DNA from: a virus
Direction: 5' to 3' (one strand)
DNA: 64,000 bases
IMG/VR virus record: IMGVR_UViG_3300002143_000235
Coordinates: 62,001 to 126,000 of that record
Shown here: piece after piece, positions 15,357 to 23,454 of the stretch
How the letters are laid out: the number at the start of each line of letters is the position of its first letter
Numbering within the stretch: position 1 is the first letter of the stretch
The notes under the pieces: model-generated
The model's input: only the letters and a program-made list of their open reading frames with translations
What the model was told of the DNA's origin: nothing
Databases searched by the model: none
Position numbers and translations under genes: made by a program

Positions 15357-15427
15357 ATGATAAATCAGATTCGCACTGACGTCCTCCCGCTTTCTACAGG
15401 CGCTCTACTAGACTGAGCTATTACCCC
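15357..15427 (-). tRNA. tRNA-like with altered anticodon stem and G55 T loop
   Basis: D arm GCTC-AGTCTAGTA-GAGC is canonical. The anticodon stem is reduced to CCTG/CGGG with loop TAGAAAG (A at 33; GAA in the anticodon position). The T arm is GTCAG-TGCGAAT-CTGAT, again with G at 55. Acceptor GGGGTAA/TTATCAT pairs poorly at the end. Confidence 0.5.
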
Positions 15428-15464
15428 TCAAACATAATCAATGAACCGTTTGTTCATCCTTTTG

Positions 15465-15540
15465 GACACATGACAGGATTCGAACCTGTACTCCCTAGCC
15501 CAAATGGCGCAGAGCTCTATCCAGTTGAGCTACATGTGTC
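15465..15540 (-). tRNA. tRNA-His-like body with scrambled anticodon arm
   Basis: Eight-base acceptor GACACATG/CATGTGTC (tRNA-His-type G-1), D arm GCTC-AACTGGATA-GAGC, T arm ACAGG-TTCGAAT-CCTGT are all perfect. The anticodon region CTGCGCCATTTGGGCTAGGG has no five-pair stem with seven-base loop; at best GCC-ATTTG-GGC pairs. Confidence 0.55.
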
Positions 15541-15624
15541 TTTTCATGTAAAAGCTATTCACATACGATTTCGATACTTACCGTGTCAGCAGTTGTCTTA
15601 ATCCGCACGAACTCTTACATTACT

Positions 15625-15663
15625 TTTGTATGCATACAAATTCAGATCCTGCAGGACTCTGAA
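15625..15663. other. two adjacent perfect hairpins
   Basis: TTTGTATG/CATACAAA (a 16-base palindrome) is followed without gap by TTCAGA-TCCTG/CAGGA-C-TCTGAA. No coding potential. Possibly part of a structured RNA or a relic of tRNA-like sequence. Confidence 0.45.
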
Positions 15664-15666
15664 CAA

Positions 15667-15739
15667 AAGCAACATATGGCTCTTTACTCCATATATCTCT
15701 GACTCCACGTCAGCACTTTCCAATTTAAGCTAGATGCTT
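15667..15739 (-). tRNA. cloverleaf-like RNA with five-base anticodon loop and no TTC loop
   Basis: 73 bases fold by hand as acceptor AAGCATC/GTTGCTT (one mismatch), D arm GCTT-AAATTGGA-AAGT, anticodon stem CTGAC/GTCAG with a five-base loop GTGGA, and a third arm ATATGG/CCATAT with loop AGTAAAGAG. The last loop lacks the T-loop consensus. Confidence 0.4.
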
Positions 15740-15742
15740 CGT

Positions 15743-15830
15743 GATAACAAAGGGACTCGAACCCAATTCCCCCGGCTTGCTCTCCCCTGCAAAGGGTACC
15801 ATAGCCAGTGTGCTCCATACACCACTTATC
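15743..15830 (-). tRNA. tRNA-like with expanded anticodon region (UGC visible)
   Basis: Acceptor starts GATAA/TTATC, D arm TGT-ATGGAGC-ACA, T loop TTCGAGT on GGG/CCC. A stem CTGGCT/AGCCGG encloses about 25 bases that contain a second hairpin CCC-TTTGCAG-GGG. That inner loop would present UGC (Ala). Either a class II-like RNA or an anticodon loop with an 18-base insertion. Confidence 0.5.
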
Positions 15831-15832
15831 AA

Positions 15833-15881
15833 TCCCCAGGTTTCGAACCCTGGATTATATTGGGGTAATTAGTCCCAATTT
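15833..15881 (-). tRNA. tRNA 3' half (anticodon hairpin and T arm only)
   Basis: Hairpin TTGGG/CCCAA with loop ACTAATTAC, then CCAGG-GTTCGAAA-CCTGG, a T arm. No D arm or acceptor pairing is present; it lies between two larger tRNA-like genes. Confidence 0.45.
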
Positions 15882-15885
15882 TTGT

Positions 15886-15963
15886 GGCCGGAGTAGGATT
15901 CGAACCTACGACCACAGTTCCGGAAACCCGGTAACTGTTGCTCTCCCACTGAGCTATCCAACC
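15886..15963 (-). tRNA. tRNA-like with ten-pair anticodon hairpin
   Basis: Acceptor GGTTGGA/TCCGGCC, D arm GCTC-AGTGGGA-GAGC and T arm GTAGG-TTCGAAT-CCTAC are canonical. The anticodon stem ACAGTT/AACTGT is closed by 13 bases (ACCGGGTTTCCGG) that pair further as CCGG/CCGG around GTTT. No seven-base loop is available. Confidence 0.6.
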
Positions 15964-15995
15964 GTTAAACACTTATTTGTGTTTGTTTGATGAAG

Positions 15996-16003
15996 CAAAT
16001 ATA
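15996..16003 (-). promoter_or_regulatory. TATATTTG promoter of the tRNA cluster
   Basis: TATATTTG on the minus strand about 33 bases upstream of the first tRNA-like gene; the best candidate promoter for the cluster. Confidence 0.65.
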
Positions 16004-16045
16004 TGTATAATATTTGAATAATAAAAATATTTATTATTTTTTTTT

Positions 16046-16696
16046 TCATTTTCTTTTTCTAAATCCATATTTTGGATCAAAACCTTTTGCAACAACTTTC
16101 TCTTTATCAGTAAGTTGAACTTCAGACATTATTGGACGTAATTGTTCTGATATAAATGTTTGCATTTGAAGAAATGCTGCAAACGGATCTACGCATTTAT
16201 AAAAATCTATATCTTTTAAAAGCGGTTCTAATGATAAATTATGTTTTATAGAAGAAATATTATTACAAAGAATAAAAGATCCTACTTGATGTTCATGAAA
16301 TAATGTGGTAATAGATGTATTATTAAGCTGTTTGATAAATAGATCAAATGTTTCTACATTTTGTTTATTATTTAAGTATCTCCATTTGTAAATCTTTTGA
16401 CAAGTGAATAATTCACTTATAGTAGATTGATCGTAAATCCATTCATATTCAATCACATTAGTTGTTAAATTTTTACGTTCTAATCGTATTGCTGGATACA
16501 CTTTTCCAGCAAATCCAATAATATAAAAGCTACCACTATTATTATTATTAATATAGATATCATTTGGAAAATTAATATTGTTAAGATATACACTAATATT
16601 TTGGCATTCTTTCCGAGTATAAATAATATCTGAATCAATACCTAATGTATGAACTAGTCCATCATAGTAGTCTTTGTTCTTTGCTATAATTTTCAT
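16046..16696 (-). CDS. conserved KDYYD-family protein of unknown function
   Basis: 216 residues from ATG at 16696. The start MKIIAKNKDYYDGLVHTLGID, the IGFAGKVYP block, DIDFYKCVDPFAAFLQMQTF and the end DKEKVVAKGFDPKYGFRKRK match a protein I know from Bacteroidota genomes and their phages. Its function is not established. The start is chosen because TATATTCG ends four bases upstream, again a leaderless arrangement. Confidence 0.8.
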   Translation of the reverse strand: MKIIAKNKDYYDGLVHTLGIDSDIIYTRKECQNISVYLNNINFPNDIYINNNNSGSFYIIGFAGKVYPAIRLERKNLTTNVIEYEWIYDQSTISELFTCQKIYKWRYLNNKQNVETFDLFIKQLNNTSITTLFHEHQVGSFILCNNISSIKHNLSLEPLLKDIDFYKCVDPFAAFLQMQTFISEQLRPIMSEVQLTDKEKVVAKGFDPKYGFRKRK

Positions 16697-16700
16697 AATA

Positions 16701-16708
16701 CGAATATA
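16701..16708 (-). promoter_or_regulatory. TATATTCG promoter, leaderless spacing
   Basis: TATATTCG-TATT-ATG on the minus strand in front of the KDYYD-family gene. Confidence 0.65.
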
Positions 16709-16747
16709 CCGATCAATTTTCAAATACAAAAGACCTTACATGTTTAA

Positions 16748-16755
16748 TATATAAA
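16748..16755 (+). promoter_or_regulatory. ATATATAA-type late promoter candidate
   Basis: TTTAATATATAAAGG about 35 bases upstream of the ATG at 16789; same A/T box as in front of other virion genes. Confidence 0.5.
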
Positions 16756-16788
16756 GGTCAATAGAAACAAAAATAGAATACAAATAAT

Positions 16789-17277
16789 ATGACTAACGAA
16801 CAAGAAACACAAATGGATGCAGAATTTGAAAACTCTGCAGAAGAAACTGTAAACGAAAATGTTTCTGAATCAATTGAAGAGGTTCCTGTAAAAGAAGAAA
16901 AGAAACCGCGTAAACCTGCTAAGCCTCGTGCTAAAAAAGAAAAAGAAGAAACAGTTGTTGAAAAAACAGAGGTTGTTGAAACTATTGATGAAGAAGTGGT
17001 TGTTGAAACTATTGAAGAATTAGAAGTGTTTGAAACTATTGATGATGAAGAAGTGGTTGAAACTATTGATGATGAAGAAGTGGTTGAAACCACTGAACCA
17101 GAAATGTCAAAAAAAGATTGGTTTAAAAGTGAATTACTTAAAGGAGCTTATGCGATCTATCAAAATGGTATTTTAGTGACAACATCAACAAATCCTGAAG
17201 TAATTCATATTGCTGATGCATACTTTCAAGTAAACAACAAAAAATATGCTTACAACGGCATAGAGATTAAACGATAA
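16789..17277 (+). CDS. acidic repeat protein with small C-terminal domain
   Basis: 162 residues. Residues 1-60 are acidic and then lysine-rich; residues 60-103 consist of imperfect repeats of VVETIDDEE type, also visible as direct DNA repeats at 16975-17095. The last 55 residues form a compact alpha/beta domain (DWFKSELLKGAYAIYQNGIL). Three bases upstream of the 581-residue virion-type gene and behind a late-type promoter, so probably a virion or assembly protein. Confidence 0.75.
   Translation: MTNEQETQMDAEFENSAEETVNENVSESIEEVPVKEEKKPRKPAKPRAKKEKEETVVEKTEVVETIDEEVVVETIEELEVFETIDDEEVVETIDDEEVVETTEPEMSKKDWFKSELLKGAYAIYQNGILVTTSTNPEVIHIADAYFQVNNKKYAYNGIEIKR
16975..17095 (+). repeat. in-frame direct repeats (27-base type)
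   Basis: GAAACTATTGATGATGAAGA and close variants recur in phase with codons inside the acidic protein gene; probably the product of slippage. Confidence 0.75.
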
Positions 17278-17280
17278 AAT

Positions 17281-19026
17281 ATGATGAAGAACCTTCTTTC
17301 AAAAGAACGATTACTGATCCGAGAGGCTGCTGTTCACTGGGATGATTCTATAATTGGGATGTTATCAAAAGTGATAACATCCCCACTTTCTTGGTTGAAA
17401 GGTTCCATTAAAAAAGGTATCCGACGTCAACAAGTAAATAATTTGATTGTTCAATGGGGTATGGAGTATGTCAAAGCAATTAAAAATGTAGATCTTCCAG
17501 AAGAAGGTTCATCAACCGATGATCAAACTGACAATACTCAATCAACTGATGGCACTCAATCAACTGAATTGACTGCTGAAGATCGTGCAAGATATATCGA
17601 ATCTTTAAATTCTTCTTTTGAAATACTTAAAAAAATCAAACAAACAATCTCGCCAATGAGATCGTGGAGATTTCTTGATACACAAGGAGAAGCTTACTCA
17701 AAAATATATCAAACATTATCTAATATAACATTTGATGCAAGTGATCTTGCAAGTGTTCTTAAGGTTGTAAAAATTAATGAAGACATATCTAAGCTAGGTG
17801 AATATATTAGTACAATAAATTCATTTATTTCTACTATTAAGAAATCTGAAAATGTACGTGAATTTACTTTAAATATCAGAGATATTCAAAATTTTCAATT
17901 GACTATAAAAAAAATTATGTCAGTTATTCCAATACTTGAAGACATTTATGAACTTACTATTCGTGAACTTCAAGGTGATACAGAAGAAGAATTACTAGAA
18001 GAGCCTGTGCAGGAATCTATGATTTTTGAAGCAAGTGAATATTCTCTTCCTGGTAAAATTGAAGATCTATTTAATGCTGATATGTTAGAAGAAATCAAAC
18101 AAGTTGATGGTATCAAATTGAAAACTCGTAAGACAATCAATATTGTTCGACTCAATACTATTCGATATGAAGCAAATTATGTTATTGAAAAAGCTGGTAA
18201 ATCAGAAAAAGCAGATAATCAAGCTAAATTAAAAAAGATTTGGGAACAAGGAATTCTTAACACAAATGATTACTTTCAAGATGTTATAGATGTTGATTAT
18301 GTAATGGAACATGCTACTGGAAATGTTGATGCAAAAACTACAGAAACAATTCAACAACAACAAGGTACAATTGATCAAGTAATACAACTTGGGCTCAGTG
18401 AAATACTTCAAATAGGAACTAAATTTGATGTAAAGGCGATTTATGCTTTTCAAGGTGTTTTGCGTGGTCAAAACGGTAAGTCAAGTAGTCAAGTATTATT
18501 TATGTCGCCTACTGATGATTTTACAGAACAAACAAACGGAAGCAAATATTTTGTATTTAAACTTCTTGGAAGTTATAGATATAATCGCAAAACAAAACTC
18601 ATAGAACGTTTCAATACTTTTGCTGGATTAACAAGTAATGCTAAAATGATGAATAATTTTAATAATATAGAAAATAATTATTATGTAATGATGTCATCTC
18701 TTAGACCCGGAACAATGACAGATATGTTTATTTATTCCAACACTGGTAAATATTTTTTTAAGCAAGATATTGTACCAGATGTAGCAAATGTTGCAGATAG
18801 TATACGTAAGTTTAAACAAAATACTTTAGCACTTACATTAAAACAATTAGGACCAGTATCTAATGTCTTCAGATTTAAAATAAATCAAAGATTTATAGTT
18901 GATTCAAATGAAATATTAAACAAACGTTATCCAGGTGTTCAACTATCTGATGGTACAACAGATAAAGATGTTGTAACAGCTAAAACTAATCATGTTAAGT
19001 TAATGAATATCATAGGAGATGTATAA
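17281..19026 (+). CDS. virion-type protein, probable head or neck component
   Basis: 581 residues. The N-terminus MMKNLLSKERLLIREAAVHW includes LIRE, a candidate gp21-type processing site. A T/S/Q/D-rich linker lies near 75-95, helical segments follow, and another candidate cleavage site (IFE-A) is near 247. Four bases after the acidic repeat gene and two before the next gene, so translated in a block. I do not recognise the family; a structural role is inferred from context. Confidence 0.75.
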   Translation: MMKNLLSKERLLIREAAVHWDDSIIGMLSKVITSPLSWLKGSIKKGIRRQQVNNLIVQWGMEYVKAIKNVDLPEEGSSTDDQTDNTQSTDGTQSTELTAEDRARYIESLNSSFEILKKIKQTISPMRSWRFLDTQGEAYSKIYQTLSNITFDASDLASVLKVVKINEDISKLGEYISTINSFISTIKKSENVREFTLNIRDIQNFQLTIKKIMSVIPILEDIYELTIRELQGDTEEELLEEPVQESMIFEASEYSLPGKIEDLFNADMLEEIKQVDGIKLKTRKTINIVRLNTIRYEANYVIEKAGKSEKADNQAKLKKIWEQGILNTNDYFQDVIDVDYVMEHATGNVDAKTTETIQQQQGTIDQVIQLGLSEILQIGTKFDVKAIYAFQGVLRGQNGKSSSQVLFMSPTDDFTEQTNGSKYFVFKLLGSYRYNRKTKLIERFNTFAGLTSNAKMMNNFNNIENNYYVMMSSLRPGTMTDMFIYSNTGKYFFKQDIVPDVANVADSIRKFKQNTLALTLKQLGPVSNVFRFKINQRFIVDSNEILNKRYPGVQLSDGTTDKDVVTAKTNHVKLMNIIGDV

Positions 19027-19028
19027 AA

Positions 19029-19784
19029 ATGGATAGTAGATTAACACTTGATGAATTGATTGATGTAGTACGTAATAACGTTACTATGAACTGTCGTTTA
19101 CCATATACATTAGGAAATGAAAACATAGAACGTATTATTACTTTTGATGCACTTAGATGGTTTTATCGTAATTATAAATATGCACTACACATGACCTACT
19201 ATTACGTAGATCTAATGTCGTTCTATAAGAATGCTAAAAGTGGTGTAAAGTTCATTACACTTCCAGATGAAATTGAAGCTGTTAGATGGGTTTATATGGT
19301 GAATTACAATGATATGCGTAACCTTGGTTATATTATGCCACCAGGAACACTTGCTTTATCTAATACAGCTATGCCTTTTGTAGCATCTATTAATGTTGGT
19401 GAATATGCTCAAGCTGTAACAGTTCAGCAAGCAATGTATGATGCAATTGCAACATTTAGTAAGAATACAAAAAAATATAGATTTGATCCAAATAGTAAAC
19501 GTTTAGAAATTCAAACAGATTTACATTGTAATCTTGTTCTTGAAGTTTGGGCACAAATTCCAGCAGAAGCATTATTTGGTGATCCGTTGTTTATACGTTA
19601 TGTAACTGGAATGGCTATGTTAGATTACGCAACACATTTATCGTTTACTGATGTTACTCTTGCAGGTAATACAAAAATTAATGTTGATCGTATTTACACA
19701 CGTGGTGAAGCACTGATTACAAAAACAGAAGAAGCAATAGCAAAAATGTCGAAGACTAGCTTCTTTTTCAATAGAACAAGATAA
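19029..19784 (+). CDS. probable neck / head-tail connector protein
   Basis: 251 residues, about the length of T4 gp14 (256). N-terminal helix LTLDELIDVVRNN, aromatic stretch FYRNYKYALHMTYYYVD, then a beta-rich middle and a helix-rich end. The neighbouring genes are virion-type. A neck role is inferred from size, order and general look, not from clear motifs. Confidence 0.55.
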   Translation: MDSRLTLDELIDVVRNNVTMNCRLPYTLGNENIERIITFDALRWFYRNYKYALHMTYYYVDLMSFYKNAKSGVKFITLPDEIEAVRWVYMVNYNDMRNLGYIMPPGTLALSNTAMPFVASINVGEYAQAVTVQQAMYDAIATFSKNTKKYRFDPNSKRLEIQTDLHCNLVLEVWAQIPAEALFGDPLFIRYVTGMAMLDYATHLSFTDVTLAGNTKINVDRIYTRGEALITKTEEAIAKMSKTSFFFNRTR

Positions 19785-19823
19785 CATAACACATTAAATA
19801 TCAATTAATTGAGAAACAAAAAT

Positions 19824-20228
19824 ATGATAACTTCAATAAACGAATGGCGTAAGGTTAATGAAGAACTGGTAAGTCCAGATCTCAATTCTGATAAGAGTGT
19901 TAAGTTAAAAGCTTATCAGGACAATCTTGCTTACTATAATAAAAATAAAAATAGATTTGATCAAATTTTAGCTGTTGATGAAGAGAAACAGGAAGAATTG
20001 GCAAACAAACTTATAAATGGAAATGCATACCTCGGTATTGCATGGAAGATGGCAAAGATGGAACACAGTATTGAAAAAGCTGAAGAAGATATTCGTGGTG
20101 AATTAACAGAAGAGGAAAAGACTGAAATCAACAATACAAATAATGAGAATAAGAATAAACTGCGTGAATTGCAGTATGAACTGCAAAAGATGATCAAAAA
20201 AGATCTCGAGACCATAAAAAAACTATAA
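19824..20228 (+). CDS. helical protein with capsid-targeting-like N-terminus
   Basis: 134 residues from ATG at 19824. Start MITSINEWRKVNEEL is nearly the same as in the gene at 1048. The rest is a charged, coiled-coil-like helical protein. An in-frame upstream ATG at 19809 would add five residues that spoil the match, so 19824 is preferred. Inferred internal head protein. A terminator follows immediately. Confidence 0.75.
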   Translation: MITSINEWRKVNEELVSPDLNSDKSVKLKAYQDNLAYYNKNKNRFDQILAVDEEKQEELANKLINGNAYLGIAWKMAKMEHSIEKAEEDIRGELTEEEKTEINNTNNENKNKLRELQYELQKMIKKDLETIKKL

Positions 20229-20230
20229 AA

Positions 20231-20258
20231 TAAAGGCTGTCATATGACAGCCTTTTTC
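20231..20258 (+). terminator. hairpin terminator
   Basis: AAAGGCTGTCAT / ATGACAGCCTTT stem followed by TT, after the gene ending at 20228. Confidence 0.85.
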
Positions 20259-20270
20259 AATATATAAAGC

Positions 20271-22958
20271 ATGGCATCAGGTAAAGAGGAAGTATATATT
20301 GAATCACTACAGAATTTTTCAAAATCATTTGAAGCTGTTGTTGAAGCTATTAAAAATCAGGTTGAATCGCAAAAACAAGCATTCTCTGATGCTATTGGTA
20401 ATTCAAAAGAAGAAATAAAACATCTTGCAGAAATTGCTGTTCAACTTCAAAAAGTATCTGAAGATGTAACTACAACTAAAGACAATACAGAACAAATTCT
20501 TCAACATGTACGTGGATTAAGACGCCAAAAAGAAACCGGATTCTTTTCTAACTTATCATTCAAAAATAAACAGACAGGTGTTGCAGATGGTATCAAATCT
20601 ATGGTTCTTATGGCCGGTGCTATTATGTCTATTGGTTTGGCATTTAAAGTAGTTGGTGATGTTGATTTTAAATCAGTAATTGCATTATCAATTGCTCTAC
20701 CATTAGTTGCAATGGCTTTTAATAAAGTTGCTGAAAACAGTCTTAGTCCGAAGGAAGCATTACAAGTTGGTTTAGTTACTATTATTATGGGTGCTGCTAT
20801 GAGCGGAGCTGGTTTAATGTTATCGTTAATGCCTGAACTTTCATTAATGCAACTTATTACAACAATCGGTGTTGCCGCGGCAATGGGTATTGCAATGTAT
20901 AGTTTGGCTGAAGCCACACAAAATTTAGGACGTGGTAAGATAAAAAATCTTTATGCAATGGTTCCTATTCTACCATTTGTAGCTGCTGGTATTACTGGAG
21001 CCGGTTTTATTTTAGCTGAAATGCCTACAATTACATTCGACCAATTTATGTCAGCTTTAGGTGTTGGTGTTGCAATGGGTGCAAGTATGATACCACTTGC
21101 TCTTGCAGCAAGTTTCATGAAAGGTAAAGCAACAGATGTATTGATGCTTGCAGTATTAATGCCTGTAATAGCTGGAGCTATTCTTGCATCAGCTTACATA
21201 TTACAAGATATTCCTGATATTGATACACTAGGTGTCATTGAAACATCATTTGCTATAACTGCTGCTACCACAATTATGGGCACAGGTTTATGGGCACTTG
21301 GAAAAATGGGTCTCAGCACAAAAGATATTATTCTTGGAACACTTGGAATGATTGTTATTTCGGCTGGTATCATGGCTATTTCACACATTTTAGGATTAGG
21401 TGATTATACGAACTACCCGCCTATTGAATGGGCTAAAGGCGTTGGTATGTCATTTCTTGTATCACTTCCAGCTGTATTAATACTTGGAGCATTGGGTGCA
21501 ACAGGTTTTGGATTTCTTGTTATTGCTGCTGGTATTGCTGGTATGCTTATGATGGCTGGAGCACTTGTTGCTGTAGGTGATATTCTTTCTACCGGTAATT
21601 TTTCTGGAGGTCCAAGCGTAGAATGGGCAAGAGGTGTTGGTATATCGTTAATTGCATTTACATCAGCACTTGGAGCATTGAGTCCTGGTTTATTTGGTTG
21701 GTTGATGGGTGATACATTTGAAAGTAACTTAGCTAACATTATAAAAATTGCTGAAGCTTTAAATGATGTTGGTGAGATAGTTAGTAAAGGAACATATACT
21801 GGTGGACCAAGTCCAGAATGGGCAAGAGGTGTTGGTATGTCTATGATGTACTTTGCTGATGCTTTATCTGCATTCAAACCTGGTGTTTGGGGATTTTTAA
21901 TGGGTGATACTTTTGATAGTAATATAGCTGGTCTTATTAAATTAGCAATGCTTATGCCAAAACTTCCTAAAATTTTAGGACCAAGTTCAGATTATGATGG
22001 AACTGGACCTAAAAAAGAATGGGCTGAAGGTGTTGGTATGTCTATGAAATATTTTGCACAAGCACTTGAATCATTTAAACCTGGTGTTTGGGATTTTCTA
22101 ATGGGAACTACGTTTGATGATAATATTGAAGGAATTAAAAAACTTGCACGATTAATGCCACAATTACCAGCATTATTAGGTCCAAGTGGGATATATGAAG
22201 GAACTGGCCCAAGTAAAAAATGGGCTGAAGGTGTTGGTGCAGCATTAGTTGCTATTGGTACAACTGTTGCAACATTAGCTGATGAAGTAGATCCAGAAGA
22301 TGTATATGCTTGGATTAATCCAATTAAACACTTAAGTGCACTCATTCCATTCTTTGCAATGAAAATGAACGGAATGAAATTTGATTCATACCCATCTAAA
22401 CGTTGGTCTGAAGGTGTACTAGCATTTCTAAACGGTTTTGCAGAATATGAAGGATCAGATGGTGATGTACAACAGACAGCAAAAGACGTACGTGTACTTG
22501 CAAGTTCTTATTTTAAATTAGCAAAAGCTATAATGGCTCTTGGATCAGCACTCAGTAAATTGAAAAATGTACCAGATCTTACCAATCTTTATGGTGGTCT
22601 TGTGACATTATCTCTTATCGATAATGATAATTTATCTATTGTAATGGATAATATACATGCTCGTGATTCGGAATTTGCAGCAGTTATCAACAAGCTTAAA
22701 AGTAATACAGGAAATATAACAGCACCATCAAATAAATCATTTGGTGATAACATTCCAAAAGGTAAAGGTGGTAAAGTTATGGTTACAAATAATCAAACTA
22801 AAGGTGTAGTAAATAAACCAGCTATTCAACGAGTAAATCCAGTATATAGAACAAATGATTTACTTGCTAAACATTATTTCATTCTAAAAAATATAGAGAA
22901 GGCTATTAATGAAGTTGCAGATAATACTACAGTTAGTCGTTCGTCACACATTGGTTAA
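20271..22958 (+). CDS. probable tape measure / long hydrophobic tail protein with internal repeats
   Basis: 895 residues. Residues 1-85 are a coiled coil (KNQVESQKQAF, EIAVQLQKVSEDV). Residues about 110-480 form a series of hydrophobic glycine/alanine-rich helices. From about 380 to 710 a roughly 60-80-residue unit recurs with the core [KE]-E-W-A-[RE]-G-V-G followed by an F-K-P-G-[VL]-[WF]-x-F-L-M-G block. Long, helical and membrane-active sequences of this sort are typical of tape measure proteins, which set tail length and enter the host membrane. No direct gp29 match is seen, so this stays inference. Confidence 0.65.
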   Translation: MASGKEEVYIESLQNFSKSFEAVVEAIKNQVESQKQAFSDAIGNSKEEIKHLAEIAVQLQKVSEDVTTTKDNTEQILQHVRGLRRQKETGFFSNLSFKNKQTGVADGIKSMVLMAGAIMSIGLAFKVVGDVDFKSVIALSIALPLVAMAFNKVAENSLSPKEALQVGLVTIIMGAAMSGAGLMLSLMPELSLMQLITTIGVAAAMGIAMYSLAEATQNLGRGKIKNLYAMVPILPFVAAGITGAGFILAEMPTITFDQFMSALGVGVAMGASMIPLALAASFMKGKATDVLMLAVLMPVIAGAILASAYILQDIPDIDTLGVIETSFAITAATTIMGTGLWALGKMGLSTKDIILGTLGMIVISAGIMAISHILGLGDYTNYPPIEWAKGVGMSFLVSLPAVLILGALGATGFGFLVIAAGIAGMLMMAGALVAVGDILSTGNFSGGPSVEWARGVGISLIAFTSALGALSPGLFGWLMGDTFESNLANIIKIAEALNDVGEIVSKGTYTGGPSPEWARGVGMSMMYFADALSAFKPGVWGFLMGDTFDSNIAGLIKLAMLMPKLPKILGPSSDYDGTGPKKEWAEGVGMSMKYFAQALESFKPGVWDFLMGTTFDDNIEGIKKLARLMPQLPALLGPSGIYEGTGPSKKWAEGVGAALVAIGTTVATLADEVDPEDVYAWINPIKHLSALIPFFAMKMNGMKFDSYPSKRWSEGVLAFLNGFAEYEGSDGDVQQTAKDVRVLASSYFKLAKAIMALGSALSKLKNVPDLTNLYGGLVTLSLIDNDNLSIVMDNIHARDSEFAAVINKLKSNTGNITAPSNKSFGDNIPKGKGGKVMVTNNQTKGVVNKPAIQRVNPVYRTNDLLAKHYFILKNIEKAINEVADNTTVSRSSHIG

Positions 22959-23009
22959 TCATTTTTTACTTTGATCTAAACATTGATCAGCTGATCATGT
23001 ATAAGTTGC

Positions 23010-23426
23010 ATGAAGTACATTCGCAACTACATACGATACAGACGATTCTTCAAACTATACAAGACGGCAATCATTGAGAATCAAGCATACCTATTACAAA
23101 AGTATGGACTGGAATACAATTTCTGGTACGAACTATATGCCACGGTTAATTTTTCAGATGCACCTGAAGATTTAAAACGTAGTATTGGTAATACTTTTAT
23201 AGCAAAGGAATTGACAAAATACGTCAACCAGGTATTATTAGACATGGATAGATTAGATCTCAGAGAGCTTGTTAAACGCATCGATTACAAACGTATTGAT
23301 GAGAACAATTATGGTATTGCATTCGGTTTTGCACCAGCTTCTAACCGGTCTATAATTGGAACAAAAATAGGAATCATTGGTGGACTGATTACAATAGGAG
23401 CAATTCTGTTGCTTATTTTTTTATAA
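23010..23426 (+). CDS. C-terminally membrane-anchored protein
   Basis: 138 residues, basic N-terminus (MKYIRNYIRYRRFFKLYK) and a strongly hydrophobic last 25 residues (GIIGGLITIGAILLLIFL), so a tail-anchored membrane protein. A ribosome-proximal A/T-rich leader precedes it. Could be a holin-type or superinfection-exclusion factor, but no motif supports a choice. Confidence 0.7.
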   Translation: MKYIRNYIRYRRFFKLYKTAIIENQAYLLQKYGLEYNFWYELYATVNFSDAPEDLKRSIGNTFIAKELTKYVNQVLLDMDRLDLRELVKRIDYKRIDENNYGIAFGFAPASNRSIIGTKIGIIGGLITIGAILLLIFL

Positions 23427-23454
23427 CATTAAAATAACAAATAAATATACATCA

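Noticed and set aside
13796-15963. CRISPR array
   Set aside because: The repeated motifs in this region are T-arm and D-arm sequences of tRNAs; there are no regularly spaced identical repeats.
16758-17093. Serine/threonine-rich minus-strand protein
   Set aside because: It is the complement of the acidic VVETIDDEE repeats; the low-complexity composition explains the open frame.
20261-20268. TATATAAA box directly before the gene at 20271 as its late promoter
   Set aside because: It ends only two bases before the ATG, too close for a normal start site; it may be chance in A/T-rich DNA.
20501-22345. Long minus-strand frames opposite the tape-measure-like gene
   Set aside because: These are antisense shadows of a gene with biased codons; the plus-strand protein shows clear domain structure.
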